DNA from: Druceiella hillmani
Lineage: Eukaryota; Arthropoda; Insecta; Lepidoptera; Hepialidae
Direction of reading: 5' to 3'
Assembly (NCBI GenBank): GCA_039881145.1
Contig: JAYKKI010000005.1
Span: 27,049,001 to 27,113,000 of the forward strand
DNA length: 64,000 nt
In this document: piece after piece, positions 51,201-56,994 of the stretch
Position numbering within the stretch: the stretch's first letter is position 1
Layout: each line of letters opens with the position of its first letter
Notes under the pieces: model-generated
What the model was told of the DNA's origin: nothing
Seen by the model: only the letters and a program-made list of their open reading frames with translations
Databases searched by the model: none
Program-made: the position numbers and the translations under genes

Positions 51201-54200
51201 AAGCAAGCTTTTGAAATACAAAAGAGGTCATTTCAGAATTATTTAGCGATTGAGTAATGTATATTTGTATCAATATCTGTGAACTTAAGTCAAGGTAAAG
51301 GTTTGTATCAATATCTCTCGTAACTTTGCTCTTAGCGCCTTCTTGTAATTATGACTTATACTGAAATAAACAGCCTTAGGATTTTGAATTATGAAAGTAT
51401 TAAAAGATATTTTGCCCACAGTCTGGTCTTTGAGAATAAAATTACAGATGTGAATATTGTTTATTTTTATTTTCTAACTATTTTAAACAAATTTAAATAA
51501 AAATATAAGTTTTTTATACTTTTTGTACAAAGTTACAAGATTAATAGTAACATACTTGCAGCTAGACAAATGTATGTTAAATGTTTTTGTTAAATGCTTT
51601 AATTTTTTATTTCATATGATGGAATAATCAATTAAAGCATGTAACAAAAACATGATATGAGTTAGAATATATTCTTTCATTAAAACGTTTTATTTAAAGA
51701 AATCATATTTTGTAGCTATTTCTATACCGTCACATTTAATATGTTTAGATAAATTGGTCAGATTATAAAAGATATCTGTTATAATCCTGGAATATGTATA
51801 TATGTTTATAGGATATTCAACACCAATCATCAGCAGCATCTATTGGTTTTCATGATTAATCTTGCTTATAAGATGACTATGTTTGTCTTTCACAGAATGG
51901 TCTGTTATCTTCTTTGCCTTACCTGGGCAAATATTTGTGTTCGTTAGCGTCATCAATTCTGGCAGACGCATTAAGAAGGTCTGGCAAATTGAGCACAACA
52001 GCCACGAGGAAGTTGTTCACAACATTGGGTATGGTGCTTATACATTTTATTGACATTATTATTTTTAATTATCTTATAGATTTAAACTATCTCATTAGGA
52101 ATGCAGTTTTTAACAAAAGATTAGTAACCAATGAAGATATTGTAAATTTGATTTCTAATGTTTACCTGCAAATTTATGGAAGTCTTATTTTTTTTAATTA
52201 TATTTAGGAATTATAAATAAACTTAATAGATGGTTTTGATATATGTACGAAACTTTTCTTAAACAAGTAAACTGATATTTTTATTCTGAGTTCATAAATT
52301 ATTTATCGTTGAATATACAGGTTACCTGACAAGTTAAACACATTTTTGTAGTTGAAAGTAGATATTTAAAAGGATTGGTTAAGAAACACTATATCTGTGT
52401 TGACATTTACATGTGTAAGAAAAATTAACATACACAAAAAATAACGAACATGGCAGAATTTACAGGCAGAGTTGATTGACGTATTCATTATTTATGAGTA
52501 TTTAACATATGAATGACTACTGCAAATATGTAGTGAGTGTGTGATTTGTTACTGGTCAGCAAATTCATTGCATAGCAATTGAATAATTTGCAATTTAAAT
52601 TTATATGCTGCTTCAGTGCTACATTGTTAATAAATAGCAATGAAACCATCACCATATTGAATTAAAAAATGCCATCAAACAGTAGTAGTTTGATGGCACG
52701 AATCAATGCTGTCATTATGTTTGACTAATTAATATACTATCAATTCTATCCATTATCTTTATGCATCTTGCAATATTCAAAAGCATCATTGTTCATCAGG
52801 TTTTTATGCTGCTCAAAACATTGCTTGTTTTAAGCACCGTAAAAACCTGACGAACAATCGGATATCGGTTTGGACTAATTCTTGACACAAGGGCACTTGA
52901 CAAATCTTTTTTACCGATTGTCTTAATTTAGAAAAAAAAATTTAAATATTGTTTTGTCATTTAATTTGGTTTGAATATGTATTCGAAGGTATTATTAACT
53001 AGTAAATTACTTATACAAGTGATATTTTAAATTTTGTTCCCTTTGTTGGTTTTTTCTTTAGTCATTAAAATGTTAAGACAAGACTTTTGTTGGAAATTAC
53101 ACTTGTCAGTATTAAAAACTTATTTGAAATTGTTTTTCTTGCTAAAATAAATTATGTGCTACATTTATAAGTATCCCAAATGTTATTTATTACAAGTCAC
53201 ATTTCATTTAAGAAAAGAAACAAAGGTAAATGCCCTTTTCTCAAATTCTTTTAAAAAATTACACACTTTGATAAGTGGTTATAGTATTGTGATGAGGGTT
53301 GCCATCTTTTTCAGTTTAAAAAAGTTAAAACAAACTTTTGGGTGGGACAAAAGAATACAAGATAAAAAAGTATACAAGAAAAACCTTTATTTGTTATGTA
53401 AGGCAATATAATTCACCTAATATAATTTTGCTCTTTTGTATTCTGTTGAATAAACTGTCTACATAAGGTAGCATAAACATTTAACATTTAACAAAGTAGA
53501 ATATCTACATAAGGTAGCATGAACATTTTAACTTTCATTGTCGATGTGATCTGTTTCTCTAAAAAGCGTAATTAATTTCAGATAATGGTTAAAAATTAGA
53601 TAAATTAACGAATGTGTGTAAATAAAGTATTTTAGTGTAATTTATTGCACAAACAAAAACAAACAAAAAACAAAGTATAATTGTCAAAATAATACTTTAT
53701 TTTGAAATCTGAATGACCCTAGGGTTAACCATATTTATAAGCAACAGTATATAGAAATATTGATTAATTATCAAAATTAGTTAATACAGTGATAAAAAAT
53801 AATTGAAACTAAGTCACCATAAGTTGAACAAATATTACCTAGCACAAATGTATGCATTGAACACCTCTTTTCTTCACTAAAGAGCACTCACGTGGCTATA
53901 TATGGCTATGAAAGTATATTTTAGTATGCCACCTCTTAAAAACATATTTTAATATAATAATAATGAAGTCATTGATAATCGGGACACTTTCAGCATCAAA
54001 TAAAAATTGTATTTATTTGTTGGCGAAGACTTTTTTATTATATAACTACATTGTTACTCAATATTGTTTGTCTTAATATGGACACCACAGCGTATGATCC
54101 ATCGCAGAGATAATTGCAGTAATCATACCTTAAAAAGATATCCTAATGTTTGGTTTCCATAGTTAAAATAATACCTATGTAGAAAGTTAATAAAATATGT

Positions 54201-56994
54201 TATCCAATTTATAAAACGTTTGCTTTTTGCCTTTAAATAACTAAAATAATATTTTGGTAATAATTTTTGCTTCCTCCATCTTTGAAAGAATAATGTTAAT
54301 TAATTACAGCGGTCGGGTTTCCGAGCATTCTCATGGTGGTGCAGGTGTTCTATGGGTATGATCAGGTCTGGTCTATTGCCATCTTCACCATTGCTCTCAC
54401 TATTAACGGTGCTGTGACTGCTGGATATCTCGGAAATGGGTTGGACATTGCACCCAACTTCTCAGGTAATTGTCAAGAATTTTATTATTAAAACATAACT
54501 CGTGAATTGTAAACGTTGACTGTCAAAAGTTTGTAACTGTGACAAAATGTTTTAAAGTTTAATCTTGAATGTTATAGCCGTAATTAACATATAAGATCAA
54601 TTTCCTGGGAGAACATCGTAAGAACTTTTGGCTAGAAAAGTCAAAAATAGGTACATACTATTAAGTAGAATTTTGAAAAATATTTGTGGACTGGAAAATA
54701 AAGAGGAGTAACAATATAACAATGAGTGAGAGTGTTTAAACTCACCTAGTGTCTATGTACTGTGTGTTAATTATATAGTAATGACTCTGTTTTCTTGGGA
54801 CTTGTGAAAAGATGACCTCTCTCTTCTATGACTAATGCCCAAATAATTTTCATAAAATGTAACCTCGAGTTGTAATTTTTTAAAATAAAATAAAAATTTG
54901 GACGGGCTTGTTATAAACTCCTCATTTAATTATGACGTCATGTGCTTATTAAGTTACCGTTTCTATTAAAACATAAAAAAAGAATTTCAACAGTTTAGTG
55001 GATAAATATAAATCTTAAGATTGCAGAATTACTATAAGTACTTGTTTTATAATGAGCAAATGTAGTAATTGTGTCTACCCAGAATTAGTATTGCATTTTC
55101 ATAGTCTTATAATTCTTCACGAAATAAGTTGATATATGTAACTGTTTACATTTAATTTTATTGCTCGAGAATAATTTCCCACTATGTCATAAATAATTAT
55201 AGATAAAGATGTTAATATCAAATTATGTTTCCAAGTATATTATGTAAATGGAGAAAGGACAGAAATAAGCAAATAATAATATGCAAATATGTTTTATGTA
55301 AGACTAACGTAACTATTGATGATTATGTTCACAGGTACCATTTTTGGTTTGGCGAATACTCTATCCTCTTTGGGTGGCTACTTGTCAACTAAAATGGTTG
55401 GGGATCTGACTAAAGATAATGTAAGTTAATATATCTTACATTTTTATATCAAGATATTACTGTACTTTATTAGAATGTAAGCATCTTTATTTAAATTAAA
55501 ACGTATTTATAAGAAAATATTATAAAACGTATTTATAAATTGATACGCATTGTCTGTGAATTCAATTGTATGGGCCGTTTTATCACCAGGACGTTAACTG
55601 TAACTATAAAAATTACACAAATTCAATGTATTGCCTACATATATTAACAGAATTATGCAAATAAAAATGAACCATCTGTAAAACTAATTGATGATTTCAG
55701 ATAATGTTGATTTCATAAAATTGTTGATGTTTGTCAAATTATCTTGAGAAACGTTTTGCAGGTACGGATGAAAGAAATAATGTGAAATAAAAGAATGCAT
55801 AATTCATACAATTAAGAATAGTATATGACAGAATAAACTGGTGGTGCTTGCACAGTAAGGGGAAAAGTAGTGGTGTAATTTAAAAATAGTGTCCTCTTAA
55901 AAATATTGAACTTCCCGTAAAAGTATTCCTATGCTAAGTGTATTGTAAATGGCTAAGTAGTTTGAGATGCATAGAATTGAAAACTAATAAGAGAAAATAA
56001 GATTTTGCCCCTCAGTATGTAGTTGTAGACCGATATGTTGCCGTTATGTAATGTTAATAAATACTTATATTCATGCTCTTATTTTTTATGTTGGTCTTCT
56101 CTCTAACAGGCTGTTCTTAATTTTCAAAAAACAATTCTATTCCTGGATAAAAAGTTTATGTTCATCACCATAATACAGGCTACATGATCCAAAATTGTAT
56201 AGCGATCTTTATGTCTTGATAAAGACGATTATCACAAATATGAATAAAAAATATATCTTATAAGCTCAGCACCTGTTACTTTAAACATGTAACAATCTAT
56301 ACAAGTTGCATCAGAAACCAGAAATTTTGCTTAACATATTTAACGGCTTCATATTTTTGAATCTCATTCAAGAAAAAAATTTGTGCAATGCGTATATATT
56401 TTTTAATGCAACACGTATTAGACCACTATGTCAGTGTTGCAACATACAACTAACACTCACTCAATTTTTGAAGAGTCTTTTAAACAGAATTTTTTTTATA
56501 TTATATAATGTAGGTTTATTTTTTATTTCATTTATTAAGTTCTAATTTATGATGTTGAAATTTATTCAGCCACATAACGATTTTTATACAACACGGCTGT
56601 GCAGAATTTATTATTATAAATTGAGAAACGGATGTGAGTTGAAAGTTGAATTGTTGATTTTAGATTATAATAATGATATTTAAAGTAATTCGAATTCGGT
56701 ACTTGAGTACACATAAAAGCAGTGATATATCCAAAGACAATCAATATATACATTTATACAATTAATTTGTATCAAATTTATTGCAATTCACAGCAAACAT
56801 ACGGCCAGTGGCAGATTGTATTCGGAATACTTGCTGGCACTTACGCCGTGGGCGCAATCACTTACCTCATCTTTGGCACGGGAGAATTGCAACCCTGGAA
56901 CGATTTGGAGCAGAACAGGTCTTCTGTAAAAGCAAACGGAAACTATGCCACAGGGGAAGAGCAGGATCCTCTCAACGCCAAGGAGCAAGCATGA
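13300..56994 (+). CDS. SLC17 (sialin/phosphate cotransporter-like) transporter, 3' part of gene, seven exons
   Basis: Whole-gene view: join(13300-13386, 13712-13842, 29679-29828, 51896-52028, 54310-54465, 55335-55420, 56794-56994). All junctions are AG/GT and the split codons match across every intron, giving about 313 residues to a TGA stop. SLC17 proteins are 12-helix major facilitator carriers of about 480-500 residues that move organic anions, often driven by Na+ or H+, across plasma or vesicle membranes. Family blocks visible here are GWESSFYVTG, VPWRHLLLSPPVWAI, the QLPTYIK segment, NGLLSSLPYL, GLDIAPNFSGT and GQWQIVF followed by FGTGELQPWN. The pattern is closest to insect putative inorganic phosphate cotransporters (Picot-like); substrate cannot be told from sequence, since this insect family is large. 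The first about 170 residues (helices 1-4) are missing and should lie left of the window. No frameshift or internal stop was seen. Confidence 0.93.
13712..13842 (+). CDS. SLC17 exon b (helix 6 and start of central loop)
   Basis: The exon is 131 bases, preceded by gtccag and followed by gtaagg. Its first two bases complete a glycine codon. The frame reads a hydrophobic helix (AVGVLWGVVWFAVVY), then DSPSQHPRIS with an acidic/basic stretch DTERNHLEKLVGTSSKKG. The D-x-P-x-x-H-P-x-I-S element at the end of helix 6 is a hallmark of SLC17 carriers, and the charged part is the start of the large cytosolic loop between helices 6 and 7. It ends on a codon boundary. About 67% of codons have G or C at position three, well above the AT-rich surroundings. 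The upstream intron is short (325 bases) and the downstream one is 15.8 kb. Confidence 0.94.
14054..14120. repeat. Perfect 29-bp-arm inverted repeat
   Basis: Arms 14054-14082 and 14092-14120 are exact reverse complements, with a 9-base loop CTCCTCGAC. It lies about 210 bases inside the 15.8-kb intron, so the pre-mRNA would carry a very stable hairpin. Probably a young palindromic insertion; a functional RNA hairpin is possible but unproven. Confidence 0.9.
14893..15299. mobile_element. hAT-type MITE with perfect 8-bp target duplication
   Basis: The termini are CAGGGTTTCCCAACC on the left and, on the other strand, CAGGAGTTCCCAACC on the right, matching at 13 of 15 positions. Both sides are flanked by CTCTAGTT (14885-14892 and 15300-15307), an exact 8-bp target site duplication. 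Ends of the CAGGGGTTCCCAACC type and 8-bp duplications are typical of hAT elements. The 407-bp body has no transposase frame, so it is a non-autonomous copy. C-rich ATGCCCCCC words lie near both ends. Confidence 0.95.
19037..19130. repeat. (TA)n microsatellite
   Basis: About 40 TA dinucleotides followed by TATTTATATTTATA variants. Confidence 0.95.
19298..19571. repeat. 36-bp minisatellite, about 7.6 copies
   Basis: The unit starts ATGCTATCATGTCCATCTAT and ends TCGTCTGTATTATGTA. Copies are nearly identical, indicating recent expansion. With a period divisible by three, all frames stay open (the MLSCPSIRLYYV and MSIYSSVLCNAI repeats); these are artefacts of the array. Confidence 0.95.
20269..20315. 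repeat. Perfect 18-bp-arm hairpin
   Basis: Arms TCTTGGTGCGTATATGGC (20269-20286) and its exact complement (20298-20315) enclose the 11-base loop AGAGGAAAACC. Intronic. Confidence 0.88.
21405..21835 (+). mobile_element. Probable RTE-like retroelement fragment or short element
   Basis: Starts ACTAGCGTGACCCGTGCGAA, resembling a word found at the edges of many arthropod RTE-type repeats, and ends in a (TGA)n tail at about 21817-21833, the kind of 3' tail RTE elements carry. No reverse transcriptase frame is present in this ~430-bp stretch, so it would be 5'-truncated or a non-autonomous relative. Clear target duplications were not found. Confidence 0.4.
22330..22645. promoter_or_regulatory. GC-richer island with CRE palindrome
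   Basis: About 300 bases much richer in G and C than its flanks, with TGACGTCA (full CRE) at 22544-22551 and several CpG words (GCGGGCGCGAAAC, GTGCGGCCGAG). The minus strand is open for 104 codons, but the predicted protein matches no family I recognise and lacks splice context. Candidate enhancer or conserved noncoding element. Confidence 0.35.
23441..23466. repeat. Short inverted repeat
   Basis: CATTGTAAAG and CTTTACAATG surround GCGG. The following bases (TTATGCGGCCGTTATTGCC) are also GC-richer than the surroundings. Confidence 0.5.
25290..25830. repeat. ~120-bp tandem repeat with alternating unit lengths
   Basis: About five units carry GGATAATAACGGCGGATGCA-like cores at 25314, 25435, 25546, 25667 and 25787 (spacings 121, 111, 121, 120). 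Alternate units share extra features (GGAAATGAAACAGGCGTATT against a shortened form), so the array grew as a dimer of about 232 bp. Overlapping minus-strand open frames (25070-25687, 25440-25883) are by-products. Confidence 0.9.
27040..27170. promoter_or_regulatory. GC-rich patch inside intron
   Basis: Contains CCCGCAGCTGGGAGCGCCGC and GCGAGTCGACCCCGAGC within AT-rich intron, followed by CACGTG words near 27009 and 27153. No splice-flanked reading frame with family similarity. A candidate enhancer, promoter or fossil exon. Confidence 0.3.
27475..27560. repeat. 28-bp tandem triplication
   Basis: Three near-identical copies of GTAGTGGAATTCTCAGAATA followed by CTATAATT or CTATAATG. Confidence 0.95.
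29679..29828 (+). CDS. SLC17 exon c (end of central loop, helix 7)
   Basis: Exactly 50 codons between ttcgacag and gtaagt, phase 0 at both ends. It begins KRAVPWRHLLLSPPVWAIVI and continues THGASVFGYFTVVNQLPTYI and KSILHYNIKA. The (V/L)PW-R-x-(L/I)-L-x-S-x-P-V-W-A-I block and the QLPTY-K segment are strongly conserved across SLC17 transporters. Composition is striking: about 84% of third codon positions are G or C, in a neighbourhood that is mostly A/T. The exon stands alone, with 15.8 kb of intron before it and 22.1 kb after it. Two minus-strand open frames across this spot are shadows of the exon. Confidence 0.95.
30203..30280. repeat. (TA)n microsatellite
   Basis: About 38 TA dinucleotides with one TTTA interruption, about 375 bases downstream of exon c. 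Confidence 0.95.
31270..31336. repeat. Short GATTCATGG tandem cluster
   Basis: Six or so copies of (GA)TTCATGGATT with variable spacers. Confidence 0.75.
31612..31905. mobile_element. Foldback element, copy B
   Basis: Left arm from CACAATTAAATGAAACTACG to the TTAGCAAAGAT tip; right arm from CTTTGCTAATAGCCCACCTG out to the terminus CCAAATATATTCAA. The right arm has lost about 29 bases (the ACGAAACCTAGGTCGTGG stretch), and the outer 40 bases of the left end are missing. The central spacer is about 57 bases. Confidence 0.9.
32580..32960. promoter_or_regulatory. GC-richer island, candidate conserved noncoding element
   Basis: About 350 bases of balanced composition (words such as CCGGCAAATGCCCACGGAAA, GACCTAGAGGCCTCCCGC and AACTCGCAACCTGCTG) in AT-rich intron. 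A 63-codon minus-strand frame exists but resembles no family. Composition alone suggests constraint or a different origin. Confidence 0.3.
35646..36300. repeat. 135-bp minisatellite, about 4.8 copies
   Basis: AAACACAATTATATTTTTAA recurs at 35786, 35921, 36056 and 36191, exactly 135 bases apart, with a diverged first copy near 35648 and a shortened last one. Each unit contains ATACATCGATGATTGAATAT and GGGTCATCTCCCGTGCTC. The middle copies are almost identical. Confidence 0.95.
36585..36775. other. GC-richer patch of unknown role
   Basis: Includes GCCATGAGGTATGGCGC and GGGCCACGTGCTCGCGAC (with a CACGTG E-box). The minus strand is open for 62 codons, but no recognised protein results. Possibly noncoding regulatory DNA. 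Confidence 0.3.
37540..37860. other. Intronic stretch of balanced composition, role unknown
   Basis: Slightly GC-richer DNA with an 89-codon plus-strand frame (37589-37858) whose product resembles nothing known to me and lacks a convincing acceptor/donor pair. Listed only so the gap is described. Confidence 0.2.
38580..38790. repeat. 43-bp tandem repeat, about 4.5 copies
   Basis: CCCTTTGAATAAAGAACGAA units at 38621, 38664, 38706 and 38749, each followed by AACAAAAGGAGCTTGG-like words. The copies are moderately diverged. Confidence 0.92.
41953..42060 (-). mobile_element. Foldback element, copy C (one arm)
   Basis: A single arm in minus orientation: CCCACCTGAAGATGTTGTAA through ACGAAACCTAAGTCGTGG to ACGTAGTTTCATTTAATTGT. 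The opposite arm is missing. The minus-strand MKLRDVV open frame at 41800-42051 comes from it. Confidence 0.88.
42178..42276. repeat. 20-bp tandem repeat, about 5 copies
   Basis: GTTTCTTAAAATTTTCATAA units with small changes (CAAATG, AAATTG variants). Confidence 0.92.
43902..43935. repeat. Near-perfect palindrome
   Basis: Arms TAATTATTCATAGATG and its complement, 16 bases each, are separated by two bases (TC). Cruciform- or hairpin-forming, intronic. Confidence 0.85.
44695..45082. repeat. ~199-bp tandem duplication
   Basis: CAGCTAAACTAATTAATGG (44758) matches CAGCTAAACTAATTAACGG (44957). Flanking words such as GTGTAAATTTAGTAATAT / ATGTAAATTTAGTAATAT and AAAAAGATTAATACTATAGA also repeat at about the same offset. 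Two copies, about 90% alike. Confidence 0.88.
45160..45440. promoter_or_regulatory. GC-richer island with DRE and homeodomain/GATA words, candidate regulatory element
   Basis: In sharp contrast to its AT-rich flanks, this stretch has TATCGATA (the DRE word bound by DREF, containing the CGATA core of BEAF-type insulator factors) at 45183-45190, a second CGATA 15-20 bases upstream, a GGCGCC site, and a TAATTGATAAG overlap of homeodomain and GATA motifs at 45339-45349. No coding frame fits. A promoter of an unannotated transcript, an insulator or an enhancer are all possible. Confidence 0.4.
45897..46192. mobile_element. Foldback element, copy D (best-preserved hairpin)
   Basis: Left terminus TTGAATATATTTGGCGTTAA at 45897; arms 45939-46050 and 46062-46173 are 112 bases each and nearly perfect complements around an 11-base loop (GAATGGTGTGG). 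The outer right end is cut off after about 46192. The arms contain CCACGACCTAGGTTTCGTTG and its complement. No transposase is encoded, so movement would need a helper. Lying in a transcribed intron, it would fold into a long double-stranded RNA. Confidence 0.93.
46440..46575. other. GC-richer patch of unknown role
   Basis: Words such as AATCCTCGCCCGTTGATGAT and CTTGCTGGCGCATTTTTC stand out modestly from the flanks. No exon signal. Candidate noncoding element only. Confidence 0.2.
46706..47170 (+). mobile_element. SINE-like element, forward copy
   Basis: The head contains ACCGTGGGGATCCGGGTTTA, with a degenerate pol III B-box (GGGTTTAATTC), then GCCGCTCGACGAGCGGGGCT. The body includes CCATATGTATTAATTGCATA, AACAATGATAGTCTCATCAT and GCCTCACCGCCATTTTATTT, and ends near TTTGACCACAGGGTATGTTG. 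It aligns along its whole ~465 bases with the inverted copy at 48010-48478. The open frames at 46633-46872 (+) and 46665-46865 (-) are by-products. Confidence 0.75.
47185..47255 (+). mobile_element. SINE-like fragment
   Basis: GTAAGAGATTGCTCTCGTAG followed by CCCCCATATGTATCAATTAG repeats the middle of the forward SINE-like copy (46817-46880). A partial third copy just behind the first. Confidence 0.7.
48010..48478 (-). mobile_element. SINE-like element, inverted copy
   Basis: On the minus strand, starting near 48478, it reads GGTGTGTTGGATTGCTCATA, then the B-box-like GGTTCGATTTC, then the same body words as the forward copy and the end TTTGACCACAGGGAATG. The B-box is close to the tRNA consensus GGTTCGANTCC, supporting a tRNA-derived SINE head. 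It faces the copy at 46706-47170 across about 840 bases. Confidence 0.75.
49378..49407. repeat. Short palindrome
   Basis: CTGTTTTTACACCT and AGGTGTAAAAACAG are separated by only two bases (CA). Confidence 0.85.
51896..52028 (+). CDS. SLC17 exon d (helix 8 and loop 8/9)
   Basis: Preceded by tttcacag and followed by gtatgg. It reads NGLLSSLPYLGKYLCSLASS and ILADALRRSGKLSTTATRKL, then FTTL and the first base of a split codon. NGLLS-x-LPYL is the SLC17 helix 8 signature, and the A-D-x-L-R-x-S-G-x-L-S-T-T-x-x-R-K stretch is the positively charged loop before helix 9, conserved in this family. Length is 133 bases. A longer open frame runs past the donor site into the intron for another 59 codons, but that part is AT-rich, unlike the family, and is not coding. 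Confidence 0.95.
52670..52698. repeat. 11-bp-arm hairpin
   Basis: TGCCATCAAAC and GTTTGATGGCA around a 7-base loop AGTAGTA, about 90 bases before the larger hairpin in the same intron. Confidence 0.8.
52788..52858 (+). ncRNA. miRNA-like intronic hairpin (candidate)
   Basis: A 71-base hairpin with 33-base arms: 30 of 33 positions pair (one G-U), with single mismatches at arm positions 8, 22 and 27, and loop TTGCT. The 5' arm starts ATTGTTCATCAGGTTTTTAT; the 3' arm ends CGTAAAAACCTGACGAACAA plus T. Length, evenly spread mismatches and intronic, sense-strand location suit a pre-miRNA, though the 5-base loop is short and a decayed palindromic transposon would look similar. I do not recognise either arm as a known miRNA. 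Confidence 0.4.
53457..53535. repeat. ~51-bp tandem duplication
   Basis: TCTACATAAGGTAGCATAAA and TCTACATAAGGTAGCATGAA, each followed by CATTTAAC-like words. Confidence 0.85.
54310..54465 (+). CDS. SLC17 exon e (helices 9 and 10)
   Basis: Between taattacag and gtaatt, 156 bases. It completes an alanine codon and reads VGFPSILMVVQVFYGYDQVW, then SIAIFTIALTINGAVTAGYL and GNGLDIAPNFS, ending with the first base of a glycine codon. Two hydrophobic segments are visible, joined by the short polar YGYDQ turn. The A-G-x-x-x-N-x-x-D-I-A-P-N-F-(S/A)-G motif before helix 11 is one of the clearest SLC17 markers. No internal stop in this frame, and it joins in phase with both neighbours. Confidence 0.95.
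55335..55420 (+). CDS. SLC17 exon f (helix 11)
   Basis: Between gttcacag and gtaagt, 86 bases. The first two bases complete the glycine of NFSG, then TIFGLANTLSSLGGYLSTKM and VGDLTKDN follow, ending on a codon boundary. This is helix 11, the G-T-x-x-G-x-x-N-T segment and the V-G-x-L-T that follows it. Many family members have a proline in the position corresponding to the ST of LSTKMVG, so this is a lineage variant and does not suggest damage. Third positions are only about 39% G/C, much lower than in exon c. Confidence 0.93.
56794..56994 (+). CDS. SLC17 final coding exon (helix 12, cytosolic tail, stop)
   Basis: Acceptor gcaattcacag, then 66 codons and TGA at 56992-56994. The frame reads QTYGQWQIVFGILAGTYAVG, AITYLIFGTGELQPWNDLEQ and a polar tail ending EEQDPLNAKEQA. 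T-x-x-Q-W-Q-I-V-F opens helix 12 in the family, and F-G-(T/S)-G-E-x-Q-P-W-N closes the transporter core in sialin, VGLUT and Picot-like proteins. The tail of about 30 residues is hydrophilic and family-variable. An open frame extends 24 codons upstream of the acceptor, but that part is AT-rich intron. Confidence 0.96.
   Translation, partial: QTYGQWQIVFGILAGTYAVGAITYLIFGTGELQPWNDLEQNRSSVKANGNYATGEEQDPLNAKEQA

Larger units (their letters stand above)
29829..51895 (+). other. 22.1-kb intron of the SLC17 gene
   Basis: Bounded by gtaagt and tttcacag. It contains a TA microsatellite, three copies of the foldback element, several minisatellites (GATTCATGG words, 135, 43, 20 and ~199 bp), the inverted SINE pair and a few GC-richer islands, each listed separately. 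Stretches 32965-35600, 36800-37530, 38800-41950, 42280-44690 and 48480-51895 showed no recognisable gene or repeat by eye beyond short hairpins (43902-43935, 49378-49407). No alternative or nested coding exon with a known domain was seen. Confidence 0.85.
52029..56793 (+). other. Introns between the last four SLC17 exons
   Basis: Three introns, 52029-54309, 54466-55334 and 55421-56793, all with GT..AG ends. The first contains two hairpins (52670-52698 and 52788-52858) and a ~51-bp tandem duplication (53457-53535). The other two are plain AT-rich DNA in which nothing further was seen. Confidence 0.85.

Noticed and set aside
51914..52207. 97-codon frame running from exon d into the intron
   Set aside because: Its first part is exon d in the right frame, but after 52028 it becomes AT-rich and loses family similarity right at a good GT donor.
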